A stretch of DNA of 64,000 nucleotides from Anderseniella sp963698275. Lineage in GTDB: Bacteria; Pseudomonadota; Alphaproteobacteria; Rhizobiales; Aestuariivirgaceae. The DNA is taken from NCBI GenBank assembly GCA_963698275.1, contig CAVOQE010000002.1, positions 267,766 to 331,765 of the forward strand. Reading direction: 5' to 3'. A program made the position numbers and the translations under genes. Shown piece by piece: positions 1-9,233 of this stretch. The first letter of the stretch is position 1, and every line of letters starts with the position of its first letter. Under the pieces are notes generated by a model. It saw nothing but the letters and a program-made list of their open reading frames with translations. It had not been told where the DNA came from and did not search any database.

Positions 1-401
1 GGTCTTTAATGTGGATGACCTTCGGCCTGGCGTGCTGTGCCGTTGAAATGATGCAGGCGTCCATGCCGCGATATGATGTCGAGCGCTTCGGATTTGCGCC
101 GCGCGCCAGCCCGCGCCAGTCCGACGTCATGATCGTGGCGGGTACGCTGACCAACAAAATGGCACCTGCATTGCGCAAGGTCTATGACCAGATGCCCGAA
201 CCGCGCTACGTGATCTCCATGGGCTCATGTGCAAATGGCGGCGGCTACTATCATTATTCCTACTCGGTCGTGCGGGGCTGTGATCGCATTGTGCCGGTGG
301 ACATCTACGTTCCGGGCTGTCCGCCGACAGCAGAAGCGCTGGTATACGGTATCCTGCAACTGCAGAAAAAGATCCGCCGAACCGGCACGATAGAACGCTA
401 G
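1..401 (+). CDS. nuoB: NADH-quinone oxidoreductase subunit B (5' end cut by window)
   Basis: This is the peripheral-arm subunit of complex I that carries the terminal 4Fe-4S cluster N2 and hands electrons to quinone. The reading frame is open to the left edge, so the gene starts before the window. The first visible residues (SLMWMTFGLACCAVEMM) match the family's tandem-Cys region. The other cluster ligands lie in MGSCANGGGYY and VPGCPPTAEA. nuoC follows 18 bases after the stop on the same strand. It is the first visible gene of the nuo operon; nuoA is presumably just upstream. Confidence 0.97.
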   Translation, partial: SLMWMTFGLACCAVEMMQASMPRYDVERFGFAPRASPRQSDVMIVAGTLTNKMAPALRKVYDQMPEPRYVISMGSCANGGGYYHYSYSVVRGCDRIVPVDIYVPGCPPTAEALVYGILQLQKKIRRTGTIER

Positions 402-419
402 GGGCCAGGCGCAAAAACC

Positions 420-1022
420 ATGGATGAAAACCTGATCGATCTTGGCGAGCATATCGCCTCCGAGCTGCAGGAACTGGGGGTTACCTATGCCATGTCCCAT
501 GACGAGTTGGTCCTGCACAGCAATGGCGACAACATAATCGATGTGCTGCGTTTCCTGCGCGATGATCCCAGTTGCCAGTTTGTCTGCTTCATCGATATTT
601 GCGGGGTTGATTATCCGGCTCGCGAGAAACGCTTTGATGTGGTGTATCACCTGCTCAGCCCGTATCAGAACACCCGTGTCCGGGTGAAGCTGCAGACTGA
701 TGAAGATACGCCGGTGCCAAGCGCTGTAGAGGTGTTTCCGGCTGCCAACTGGTTTGAGCGCGAGGCTTTTGATCTTTACGGCATCCTGTTTTCCGGCCAC
801 CCGGACCTGCGCCGTATCCTGACGGATTACGGTTTTGCCGGCCATCCGCTGCGCAAGGACTTCCCGATGACCGGTCATGTTGAAGTGCGCTATGACGACG
901 AGAAGAAAAAGGTTGTGTATGAACCGGTGAAGCTGGTTCAGGAATTCCGCAATTTTGATTACCTCAGCCCGTGGGAAGGCACTGAATACGAGCTGCCCGG
1001 CGACGAGAAGGCGAAGAACTGA
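420..1022 (+). CDS. nuoC: NADH-quinone oxidoreductase subunit C
   Basis: This 200-residue hydrophilic connecting-arm subunit of complex I packs against NuoD and NuoB. The family signature (30 kDa subunit) is visible in the C-terminal half: WFEREAFDLYGILFSGHPDL and then RRILTDYGFAGHPLRKDFP. It is a stand-alone NuoC, as usual in alphaproteobacteria, not the NuoCD fusion of enterobacteria. Its TGA stop overlaps the nuoD start by one base (TGATG), which implies translational coupling. Confidence 0.97.
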   Translation: MDENLIDLGEHIASELQELGVTYAMSHDELVLHSNGDNIIDVLRFLRDDPSCQFVCFIDICGVDYPAREKRFDVVYHLLSPYQNTRVRVKLQTDEDTPVPSAVEVFPAANWFEREAFDLYGILFSGHPDLRRILTDYGFAGHPLRKDFPMTGHVEVRYDDEKKKVVYEPVKLVQEFRNFDYLSPWEGTEYELPGDEKAKN

Positions 1023-2212
1023 TGGCTGAGGCACAAGTCAGGAACTTTCATATCAATTTTGGCCCGCAGCATCCTGCAGCCCATGGTGTCTTGCGCCTGG
1101 TGCTGGAACTGGATGGTGAAGTGGTGGAACGGGTTGATCCGCACATCGGCCTTTTGCATCGCGGCACCGAGAAGCTGATCGAAGCCAAGACCTATCTGCA
1201 GGCGGTGCCGTATTTCGATCGCCTGGACTATGTCGCCCCGATGAACCAGGAGCATGCCTATGCGCTGGCCATCGAAAAGCTGATGGGCATTACCGTGCCC
1301 ATGCGCGGGCAGCTCATCCGTGTTCTTTATTCCGAGATCGGCCGTATTCTGTCGCACCTGCTGAATGTGACCACTCAGGCCATGGATGTGGGCGCATTGA
1401 CCCCGCCGCTGTGGGGCTTCGAAGAGCGCGAAAAGCTGATGGTGTTTTATGAGCGTGCGTCCGGCTCGCGCATGCACGCAGCCTTTGTTCGCCCGGGCGG
1501 GGTGCATCAGGATCTGCCACAGGACCTGATCGACGACATTGACGGTTTTTGTGATTACCATCCCAAGGTGCTTGACGATATTGAAGGTCTGCTCACCGAA
1601 AACCGTATTTTCAAGCAGCGCAATGTCGACATAGGCGTCGTGACGCTGGAAGAATGTTTCGCATGGGGCTTTTCCGGCGTCATGGTGCGCGGGTCGGGTG
1701 CTGCCTGGGATTTGCGCAAGTCACAACCTTATGAGTGCTATTCGGATATGGATTTTGATATTCCGATCGGCAAGAACGGTGACTGCTATGACCGTTACCT
1801 CATCCGCATGGAAGAGATGCGCCAGTCGCTGAAGATCATGAAGCAGTGCATCAAGATGCTGAACTCGCCGCAAGGCCAGGGTCCTGTATCGTCGATGGAC
1901 GGCAAGGTGGTGCCGCCGTCTCGCGGAGAGATGAAGCGCTCGATGGAAGCGTTGATCCACCATTTCAAGCTGTATACCGAAGGCTTCAAGGTACCCGAAG
2001 GCGACGTGTATGCCTGCGTTGAGGCGCCCAAGGGCGAGTTTGGCGTTTACCTGGTGTCAGACGGGTCCAACAAGCCATACCGCTGCAAACTGCGCGCACC
2101 CGGTTTTGCGCATCTGCAGGCGATGGATTTCATGTGCCGTGGTCACATGCTGGCAGACGTGTCGGCTGTACTCGGTTCTCTCGATATTGTGTTTGGTGAG
2201 GTCGACCGGTGA
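1022..2212 (+). CDS. nuoD: NADH-quinone oxidoreductase subunit D
   Basis: This is the 49 kDa-type subunit of complex I (396 residues), related to the large subunit of NiFe hydrogenases, which forms the quinone pocket with NuoB. The N-terminus NFHINFGPQHPAAHGVLRL and the segment HIGLLHRGTEKLIE are diagnostic, and the protein ends in DIVFGEVDR as expected. Length is normal. It overlaps nuoC by one base and nuoE by four (GTGA). Confidence 0.98.
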   Translation: MAEAQVRNFHINFGPQHPAAHGVLRLVLELDGEVVERVDPHIGLLHRGTEKLIEAKTYLQAVPYFDRLDYVAPMNQEHAYALAIEKLMGITVPMRGQLIRVLYSEIGRILSHLLNVTTQAMDVGALTPPLWGFEEREKLMVFYERASGSRMHAAFVRPGGVHQDLPQDLIDDIDGFCDYHPKVLDDIEGLLTENRIFKQRNVDIGVVTLEECFAWGFSGVMVRGSGAAWDLRKSQPYECYSDMDFDIPIGKNGDCYDRYLIRMEEMRQSLKIMKQCIKMLNSPQGQGPVSSMDGKVVPPSRGEMKRSMEALIHHFKLYTEGFKVPEGDVYACVEAPKGEFGVYLVSDGSNKPYRCKLRAPGFAHLQAMDFMCRGHMLADVSAVLGSLDIVFGEVDR

Positions 2213-3261
2213 GTGTACGCCGCTTAGCAGATGATAGTGTTCAACCCAAATCATTCGCCTTCACGGCGAAGAATTTGAGCTGGGCCAAACAGACCATCAA
2301 GAAGTATCCCAGGGACAAGCAGGTGTCTGCTGTCATCCCGGTATTGTGGCGGGCGCAGGAACAGCATGACGGCTGGGTGTCGCGTGCAGCCATGGAAGAA
2401 GTCGGCCGCATGCTGGACATGCCGTTTATCCGGGTCTACGAGATCGCCACATTCTACACCATGTTCCAGCTCGCACCGGTCGGCAAGAAGGCCCATGTCC
2501 AGGTGTGTGGCACGACGCCATGCATGTTGCGCGGCTCTGAAGACCTGATGGCCGTGTGCAAGAGAAAAATCGCCGAAAAGCCGCACACCCTGTCTGAGGA
2601 CGGGGATTTTTCGTGGGAAGAGGTCGAGTGCCTGGGTGCCTGCGTAAACGCGCCCATGATCCAGATTTTCTCGGACACCTACGAAGACCTGACGCCTGAA
2701 GCGATGGAAGATCTGCTCGACAAGATTGCCAGGGGGCAGAAAGTTCAACCCGGCCCGCAGATTGACCGCATCATGGCGGCTCCGGAAGGTGGCCTGACCT
2801 CGCTCGATGGGGAAATTGTACCGGCGAAAAAGGCGGCACCGAAAAAGGTGGCGGCAAAGCCGGCAGCAAAGTCGGCAGTGAAAACGTCAAAGAAGGCCGC
2901 GCCGGCCAAGGCCGCTCCTGCAAAAAAGGCGACCAAGGCCGTCTACGGTAAAGCCAAGCAGGTCAGCACCGAACTCGTGAAAAAGACCGGCCCTGAGCGT
3001 CTGGCCAAGCCCACAGGCAAGGCTGATGATCTCAAATTGATTTCAGGCGTTGGACCAAAACTCGAGCAGACACTGAACAAGCTGGGCTTCTGGCATTTCG
3101 CACAGATCGGCAAATGGACAAAAAAGGACATCGCTATTGTCGATGACGAGTTGTCCTTCAAGGGGCGCATAGAGCGCGATGACTGGGTAAAGCAGGCCAA
3201 GGCCTTGGCAAAAGGCGGCGAAGCTGAATACATCAAGGTATTCGGCAAGAAGCCGAGGTAA
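2209..3261 (+). CDS. nuoE: NADH-quinone oxidoreductase subunit E with C-terminal extension
   Basis: This is the 24 kDa-type subunit of the NADH-dehydrogenase module, with a thioredoxin-like fold and a 2Fe-2S cluster (N1a). Cluster ligands are visible at Cys100, Cys105, Cys141 and Cys145. The protein has 350 residues, about twice the core family length. After about residue 200 comes a Lys/Ala/Pro-rich linker, then a compact C-terminal domain (about 275-350) with a helix-hairpin-helix-like ISGVGPKLEQTLNKLGF motif. From memory such extensions are common in Rhizobiales NuoE, and their role is unknown. The GTG start overlaps the nuoD stop. Confidence 0.95.
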   Translation: MSVRRLADDSVQPKSFAFTAKNLSWAKQTIKKYPRDKQVSAVIPVLWRAQEQHDGWVSRAAMEEVGRMLDMPFIRVYEIATFYTMFQLAPVGKKAHVQVCGTTPCMLRGSEDLMAVCKRKIAEKPHTLSEDGDFSWEEVECLGACVNAPMIQIFSDTYEDLTPEAMEDLLDKIARGQKVQPGPQIDRIMAAPEGGLTSLDGEIVPAKKAAPKKVAAKPAAKSAVKTSKKAAPAKAAPAKKATKAVYGKAKQVSTELVKKTGPERLAKPTGKADDLKLISGVGPKLEQTLNKLGFWHFAQIGKWTKKDIAIVDDELSFKGRIERDDWVKQAKALAKGGEAEYIKVFGKKPR

Positions 3262-3267
3262 CACACC

Positions 3268-4575
3268 ATGCTGCAAGACAAAGACCGGATATTCACCAAC
3301 CTCTACGGCCAGCACGATGTCGGCCTGAAGGGCGCCATGAAGCGCGGTGCGTGGGACGGTACCAAAGCCATGATCCAGTTGGGACGCGGCGGCGTCATCG
3401 ACCAGGTCAAGGCATCCGGCCTTCGCGGCCGCGGCGGTGCAGGTTTCCCAACCGGCCTCAAATGGTCCTTCATGCCCAAGCAGTCAGACGGCAGGCCGCA
3501 TTATCTGGTGGTCAATGCCGATGAATCAGAACCCGGCACCTGTAAAGACCGCGAAATCATGCGCCACGATCCGCATACGCTGGTTGAGGGATGCCTGATT
3601 GCCGGTTTCGCCATGGGCGCAAATGTCGGCTACATCTATGTGCGCGGTGAATTCATTCGTGAGCGCGAAGCGCTGCAGCGCGCCATTGATGAGGCCTATG
3701 ACGCCAAGCTGATCGGCAAGAACAACAAGCATGGCTGGGATTTCGATCTCTACGTCCACCATGGCGCAGGCGCTTACATTTGCGGTGAGGAAACCGCACT
3801 TCTGGAAAGCCTGGAAGGCAAGAAGGGCCAGCCGCGCATGAAGCCGCCGTTTCCGGCCAATGTAGGTCTGTACGGCGCGCCTACCACGGTCAACAATGTG
3901 GAATCAATCGCAGTTGTGCCAACAATCCTGCGTCGCGGGCCGGACTGGTTTGCCGGTATCGGCAGGCCGAACAATGTCGGCACCAAGCTGTTTTGCATTT
4001 CCGGGCACGTCAACCAGCCATGCACGGTTGAAGAGGAAATGGGTATCCCGTTCCGCGAGTTGATTGACCGGCATTGTGGCGGCATCCGCGGCGGTTGGGA
4101 TAACCTGAAAGCGGTTATCCCCGGTGGATCGTCGGTTCCGTGCGTGCCGTGCGATGAAATCCGCGACTGTCACATGGACTTCGACAGCCTGCGCGAGCTT
4201 AAATCGGGCCTGGGCACAGCCGCCGTTATCGTGATGGACAACTCCACCGACATGATCAAGGCGATTGCGCGGCTGGCCTATTTCTACAAGCACGAAAGCT
4301 GCGGCCAGTGCACACCCTGCCGGGAAGGCACCGGCTGGATGTGGCGTGTGCTGACACGCATGGTCGAAGGCCGCGCCGAAAAGCGCGAAATCGACATGCT
4401 GCTTGATGTGTCGTACCAGATCGAAGGTCATACGATTTGCGCACTGGGAGATGCTGCAGCGTGGCCGGTACAGGGCCTGATCCGGCATTTCCGGCACGAA
4501 ATCGAAGCGCGTATTGACGAATTTTCAGCCCGGCCTGACCCCGAAGGGGCAGTGACGCGCGTGGCGGCGGAGTAA
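3268..4575 (+). CDS. nuoF: NADH-quinone oxidoreductase subunit F
   Basis: This is the 51 kDa-type subunit (435 residues) that binds NADH and FMN and carries 4Fe-4S cluster N3. The nucleotide-binding glycine-rich segments are GLRGRGGAGFPTGLKW and the stretch around GAGAYICGEETALLESLEG. The cluster ligands lie in ESCGQCTPCREG, with a fourth Cys in HTICALGD. It starts 6 bases after the nuoE stop and precedes nuoG by 6 bases. Nothing is unusual about it. Confidence 0.98.
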   Translation: MLQDKDRIFTNLYGQHDVGLKGAMKRGAWDGTKAMIQLGRGGVIDQVKASGLRGRGGAGFPTGLKWSFMPKQSDGRPHYLVVNADESEPGTCKDREIMRHDPHTLVEGCLIAGFAMGANVGYIYVRGEFIREREALQRAIDEAYDAKLIGKNNKHGWDFDLYVHHGAGAYICGEETALLESLEGKKGQPRMKPPFPANVGLYGAPTTVNNVESIAVVPTILRRGPDWFAGIGRPNNVGTKLFCISGHVNQPCTVEEEMGIPFRELIDRHCGGIRGGWDNLKAVIPGGSSVPCVPCDEIRDCHMDFDSLRELKSGLGTAAVIVMDNSTDMIKAIARLAYFYKHESCGQCTPCREGTGWMWRVLTRMVEGRAEKREIDMLLDVSYQIEGHTICALGDAAAWPVQGLIRHFRHEIEARIDEFSARPDPEGAVTRVAAE

Positions 4576-4581
4576 AGCAGC

Positions 4582-6664
4582 ATGCCTAAACTCATAGTCG
4601 ATGGACAAGAGATCGAGGTTGAAAACGGCACCACGCTGATCCAGGCGTGTGAAGCGGCCGGTGCCGAGATTCCACGGTTTTGCTATCATGAGCGACTGTC
4701 GATTGCCGGCAATTGCCGCATGTGTCTGGTGGAGGTCAAGGGTGCGCCCAAGCCGCAGGCCTCGTGCGCCATGTCCGTCAACGATCTGCGTCCCGGCCCG
4801 GAAGGCCAGCCGCCTGAAGTGCGCACCAATTCGCCCTTGGTGAAAAAGGCCCGTGAAGGGGTGATGGAATTCCTGCTGATCAACCACCCGCTGGATTGCC
4901 CGATCTGTGACCAGGGCGGCGAGTGCGACCTGCAGGACCAGGCGATGGCCTACGGCATCGACAAGAACCGCTTTGACGAGAACAAGCGCGCGGTCGAGGA
5001 CAAGTATATCGGCCCGCTGGTGAAGACCACCATGACCCGCTGCATCCAGTGTACCCGCTGCGTGCGCTTCACCACCGAGGTTGCCGGCATTGAAGAACTC
5101 GGCGCCATTGGCCGCGGCGAGGACATGGAGATCACCACCTATCTCGAGCAGGCCATGACGTCCGAGATGCAGGGCAATGTGATTGACCTGTGTCCGGTCG
5201 GTGCATTGACGTCTGCTCCTTACGAATTCAAGGCGCGGCCGTGGGAATTGCGCAAGACTGAAACCGTTGACGTGATGGACGCCGTCGGCTCGGCCATCCG
5301 GGTTGATGCGCGCGGCCGCGAAGTCATGCGTGTGTTGCCAAGACTGAATGAAGACATCAACGAGGAGTGGATTTCCGACAAGTCGCGCTTCATCTGGGAC
5401 GGGCTTCGCTCACAGCGTCTCGACAAACCCTATATTCGTGAAAACGGCAAGCTTCGTGCCGCAGGCTGGGACGAGGCTTTTGACCTGATCGCGTCGAAGC
5501 TGAAGGCGGCCGGACCGGACAAGAACCGCAGCGCTGACCGGCGATCTGTGCGGCACCGAAGAAGTATTTGCGCTGAAAAAGCTGATGGAGGCTCTCGAGG
5601 TCAAGAACCTGGACTGCCGTGAAGCGGGTTCGCCGTTAGGCGCAGAAGGCGGACGTGCCGGGTATATTTTCAATTCGACGATTGCCGGTATCGAAGATGC
5701 CGATGCCATCATGCTGATCGGCACCAATCCGCGGCTTGAAGCGCCTGTGCTCAACGCCCGCATCCGCAAACGCTATCTGTCCGGCGGCTGCACGATCGGT
5801 GTCATCGGTGAGCGGGCTGATCTCACATACCCGTACACCTATCTGGGCGACGGGCCTGCTGCACTGGCGGACCTGGCGAAACACAAGAAGTCCCGGGCGA
5901 AACGCCCGATGTTCATCATTGGTCAGGGCGCGTTGTCCCGGCCCGATGGTGCAGCGGTACTGGCAACAGCCATGCAGGCTGCGCAATCGATTGGTGTCAT
6001 CAAGAGTGACTGGAACGGGTTCAACGTGCTGCACACGGCAGCGGGCAGGGTAGGAGCGCTGGATGTCTGCGCACTGCCGACGCTGCCTGGCGGCAAGGAT
6101 ACTGCGGCCATCCTGAAGGCTGCAAAGGCAGGAAGCGTTGAAGTCGTATATCTGCTTGGAGTTGACGAGATCGACATGGGCCAGCTTGGCGAGGCCTTTG
6201 TCGTCTACCAGGGCTCACACGGCGATGCCGGTGCGCATCGTGCCGACGTAATCCTGCCGGGTGCCACCTATACTGAAAAATCGGCAACATATGTGAATAC
6301 CGAAGGCCGCCCGCAAATGGCGCGCCGGGCCAACTTCCCGCCAGGTGATGCGCGCGAGGACTGGGCCATCATTCGTGCCCTGGCCGGCAGGATGGATGTA
6401 TCTCTCGGTTTCGACAATCTGGAGCATTTGCGCGCTTCGATGTACAAGATTGCACCGCAGCTTGCTGCGCTGGACAGTGTCGAGCCTGCAGATGCGGGCT
6501 CCCTGGATGCGCTGGCCACCGTCAAGGGCAAGATGGCATCGAAAGGGTTTGTGTCTCCGGTCACTGATTTTTACATGACCAATCCGATTGCGCGGGCATC
6601 CGGCATCATGGCGCAGTGTTCGTCATTGCGGGCAGATCAGCTCAAACTGGCGGCGGCGGAGTAG
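4582..6664 (+). CDS. nuoG: NADH-quinone oxidoreductase subunit G, interrupted by a +1 frameshift
   Basis: This is the 75 kDa-type subunit with the N-terminal 2Fe-2S and 4Fe-4S clusters (CEAAGAEIPRFCYHERL, CRMC, CPICDQGGECDLQDQ, CIQCTRCVRF) and a molybdopterin-oxidoreductase-like C-terminal domain. The first frame (from 4582) reads in register to about 5520 and then runs into an out-of-frame tail ending at 5622. The second frame continues the protein with ALTGDLCGTEEVFALKK, first called as an ORF at 5585 but homologous from about 5525. One extra base at about 5521-5530 explains it; without it the protein is about 693 residues, normal for the family. It may be a sequencing or assembly indel or a true mutation. 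The rest looks intact and coding. Confidence 0.93.
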
Positions 6665-6673
6665 GACATTGTC

Positions 6674-7708
6674 ATGAACGAAATACTCCTCACAATCGGT
6701 TTTATCGTGCTGCAGTCACTGGCCCTGCTGATCGCTGTGCTGATCATCGTGGCATATCTGGTATACGCCGACCGCAAAATCTGGGCAGCCGTTCAGATGC
6801 GCCGTGGTCCCAACGTGGTTGGACCTTGGGGGCTGTTCCAGTCATTCGCGGACATGTTGAAATTCGTCTTCAAGGAAGTTGTCATTCCCGATGGCGCCAA
6901 CAAGGGCGTTTTCCTGATTGCGCCTCTGGTGACCTGTATCCTGGCGCTTTCTGCCTGGGTCGTTGTGCCGGTGAACGCCGGTTGGGTGGTTGCCGATATC
7001 AATGTCGGCATTCTGTTCCTGTTCGCCATTTCGTCCCTGGGTGTTTATGGCGTGATCATGGGCGGCTGGGCGTCCAATTCCAAGTATCCGTTCCTGGGTG
7101 CCCTGCGCTCGGCTGCTCAAATGGTGTCTTATGAAGTCTCAATCGGCTTTGTGATCATCACCGTATTGTTGTGTGCCGGAACGCTTAACCTGTCCGGCAT
7201 CGTCATGAGCCAGTCAACCGGAATTGGAACCTGGCTGGGCCTGCCGGGCTCATTCCTGGACTGGTACTGGCTGCCGTTGCTGCCGATGTTCGTGGTGTTC
7301 TTCATTTCCGCCCTGGCGGAGACAAACCGCCCGCCGTTTGATCTGCCCGAAGCAGAATCGGAACTGGTTGCCGGTTTCATGGTTGAGTACTCATCGACAC
7401 CGTACATGCTGTTCATGCTGGGTGAATATGTATCGATTTCGCTGATGTGCGCCATGACGGCTATTCTGTTTCTCGGCGGCTGGCTGCCGCCAATTGATGT
7501 TGTGCCGTTTACCTGGGTGCCTGGTGTGTTCTGGTTCATGGCCAAGGTGTTCCTGGTTTTCTTCATGTTTGCCATGGTCAAGGCGTTCGTGCCGCGTTAT
7601 CGCTATGACCAGTTGATGCGTCTGGGCTGGAAAGTGTTCCTGCCGATTTCGCTGGGTTGGGTTGTGGTCACCGCAGGTGTCATAACCGCCTTTGGCCTGG
7701 CCCCTTGA
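6674..7708 (+). CDS. nuoH: NADH-quinone oxidoreductase subunit H
   Basis: This membrane subunit (344 residues, about eight hydrophobic segments) joins the membrane arm to the peripheral arm and lines the quinone entry channel. The motifs DRKIWAAVQMRRGPNVVGP, ALAETNRPPFDLPEAESELV and KAFVPRYRYDQLMRLGWK are typical of NuoH/ND1. It starts 9 bases after nuoG and ends before nuoI. Length is typical. Confidence 0.98.
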   Translation: MNEILLTIGFIVLQSLALLIAVLIIVAYLVYADRKIWAAVQMRRGPNVVGPWGLFQSFADMLKFVFKEVVIPDGANKGVFLIAPLVTCILALSAWVVVPVNAGWVVADINVGILFLFAISSLGVYGVIMGGWASNSKYPFLGALRSAAQMVSYEVSIGFVIITVLLCAGTLNLSGIVMSQSTGIGTWLGLPGSFLDWYWLPLLPMFVVFFISALAETNRPPFDLPEAESELVAGFMVEYSSTPYMLFMLGEYVSISLMCAMTAILFLGGWLPPIDVVPFTWVPGVFWFMAKVFLVFFMFAMVKAFVPRYRYDQLMRLGWKVFLPISLGWVVVTAGVITAFGLAP

Positions 7709-7730
7709 GGATGAATGGAAAGTTGAAGCC

Positions 7731-8219
7731 ATGAAACTTGCTCAAGCTGCCAAATCACTGTTCCTTAAGGAATTCATCGACGCGTTTTTCATGTCGATGC
7801 GGTACTTCTTTGCGCCCAAGGCAACAATCAACTATCCGTTTGAAAAAGGACCGGTAAGCCCGCGCTTTCGCGGTGAGCATGCGCTGCGCCGGTATCCCAA
7901 CGGTGAAGAACGCTGCATCGCCTGCAAACTGTGCGAGGCGATCTGTCCTGCCCAGGCGATTACCATTGAGGCCGGTCCACGCCGCAATGACGGCACCCGG
8001 CGCACCACGCGCTACGACATCGATATGGTCAAGTGCATCTATTGCGGTTTTTGTCAGGAAGCCTGCCCGGTGGACGCCATTGTGGAGGGGCCGAATTTTG
8101 AATTTGCCACCGAAACACGCGAAGAACTGTTGTTCGACAAGGACAAGCTGCTGGCCAATGGCGACCGGTGGGAACGTGAGATTGCATCGAACATAGCCAT
8201 GGATGCGCCGTATCGCTGA
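7731..8219 (+). CDS. nuoI: NADH-quinone oxidoreductase subunit I
   Basis: This 162-residue, 8Fe ferredoxin-type subunit (TYKY) holds clusters N6a and N6b. Two classic CxxCxxCxxxCP motifs are visible: Cys62/65/68/72 (CIACKLCEAICP) and Cys102/105/108/112 (CIYCGFCQEACP). The frame is open upstream to 7692, but ATG 7731 gives the usual family N-terminus (MKLAQAAKSLFLKEF) and avoids overlap with nuoH. It sits between the membrane genes nuoH and nuoJ, as in other nuo operons. Confidence 0.97.
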   Translation: MKLAQAAKSLFLKEFIDAFFMSMRYFFAPKATINYPFEKGPVSPRFRGEHALRRYPNGEERCIACKLCEAICPAQAITIEAGPRRNDGTRRTTRYDIDMVKCIYCGFCQEACPVDAIVEGPNFEFATETREELLFDKDKLLANGDRWEREIASNIAMDAPYR

Positions 8220-8288
8220 TCCGCTGGTCTGCGTCTGTGGTGAATGAGAATAAGGGCCGGTTGATCCGGCAGGACAGGGGTTGAAGAG

Positions 8289-8903
8289 ATGGCAGTAACT
8301 GCCGCGTTTTTCTATCTATTTGCCGCCGTTGCGATTGCATCGGCGGTGATGGTGATTGCTTCACGCAATCCGGTTCATTCAGTTCTGTTTCTGATCCTGA
8401 CGTTCTTCAACGCCTCCGGCCTGTTCATCCTGCTGGGAGCCGAGTTCCTGGCGATGATACTGGTGGTGGTGTATGTCGGCGCTGTGGCCGTGCTGTTCCT
8501 GTTCGTGGTGATGATGCTGGACATCGACTTTTCCGAACTTCGCGAAGGCATGCTGACCTACGCGCCGTTTGGCATGGTGGTCGGATTGATCCTGTTTACC
8601 GAACTGGCCCTGGTGCTGGGTGTGTGGACGTTCTCGCCGGAAGCCGCAGGAGCACTTGCTGCACCGGCACCGGCCAGCGGTGTCGCCACCAATACCGAAG
8701 CGATCGGACAACTGCTGTACACCCGCTACATTTACTATTTCCAGGCAGCAGGCCTTGTGCTGCTGGTGGCCATGATTGGCGCAATCGTGCTGACCCTGCG
8801 CCATAAGGAAGGCGTCAAGCGCCAGAACATTTCAGACCAGGTGGCACGCGGGCCGGCAACGGCCATTGAAGTGCGCAAGGTCAAGCCGGGGCAGGGGATT
8901 TAG
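8289..8903 (+). CDS. nuoJ: NADH-quinone oxidoreductase subunit J
   Basis: This 204-residue membrane subunit of complex I has about five hydrophobic segments. Family signatures are ASRNPVHSVLFLILTFFNAS and the segment GAEFLAMILVVVYVGAVAVL, which includes the pi-bulge helix TM3. Its soluble tail ends close to the nuoK start (3 bases between stop and start). A 69-base gap to nuoI is one of the larger spacers in the operon. Confidence 0.97.
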   Translation: MAVTAAFFYLFAAVAIASAVMVIASRNPVHSVLFLILTFFNASGLFILLGAEFLAMILVVVYVGAVAVLFLFVVMMLDIDFSELREGMLTYAPFGMVVGLILFTELALVLGVWTFSPEAAGALAAPAPASGVATNTEAIGQLLYTRYIYYFQAAGLVLLVAMIGAIVLTLRHKEGVKRQNISDQVARGPATAIEVRKVKPGQGI

Positions 8904-8906
8904 GCC

Positions 8907-9215
8907 ATGACAATCGGACTGGGACACTATCTCACTGTAGCGGCAATCATCTTTACGATCGGGATTTTCGGTATCTTCCTGAACCGCAAGAACGTGATCA
9001 TCATTCTGATGTCGATCGAGCTGATGCTGCTGTCGGTCAACATCAATCTGGTTGCCTTCTCATCGTTCCTCAACGACATGGTCGGCCAGGTGTTCGCACT
9101 TCTGGTGCTGACCGTGGCTGCCGGCGAGGCTGCCATCGGATTGGCCATTCTGGTTACTTACTTCCGCAACCGCGGGTCTATCGCGGTTGAAGATATCAAC
9201 ATGATGAAGGGCTGA
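8907..9215 (+). CDS. nuoK: NADH-quinone oxidoreductase subunit K
   Basis: This 102-residue, three-helix membrane subunit belongs to the Mrp/MnhC-like antiporter family. The conserved membrane glutamates of the proton path are visible in MSIELMLLSVNINLV and AAGEAAIGLAI. Length is normal. It lies between nuoJ and nuoL with short spacers. Confidence 0.97.
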   Translation: MTIGLGHYLTVAAIIFTIGIFGIFLNRKNVIIILMSIELMLLSVNINLVAFSSFLNDMVGQVFALLVLTVAAGEAAIGLAILVTYFRNRGSIAVEDINMMKG

Positions 9216-9233
9216 CGGGAAAAGTTTGACGCC

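Noticed and set aside
225..1034. Long minus-strand frame opposite nuoB/nuoC
   Set aside because: It is an antisense shadow of two well-supported complex I genes and shows no domain or ribosome-binding site.
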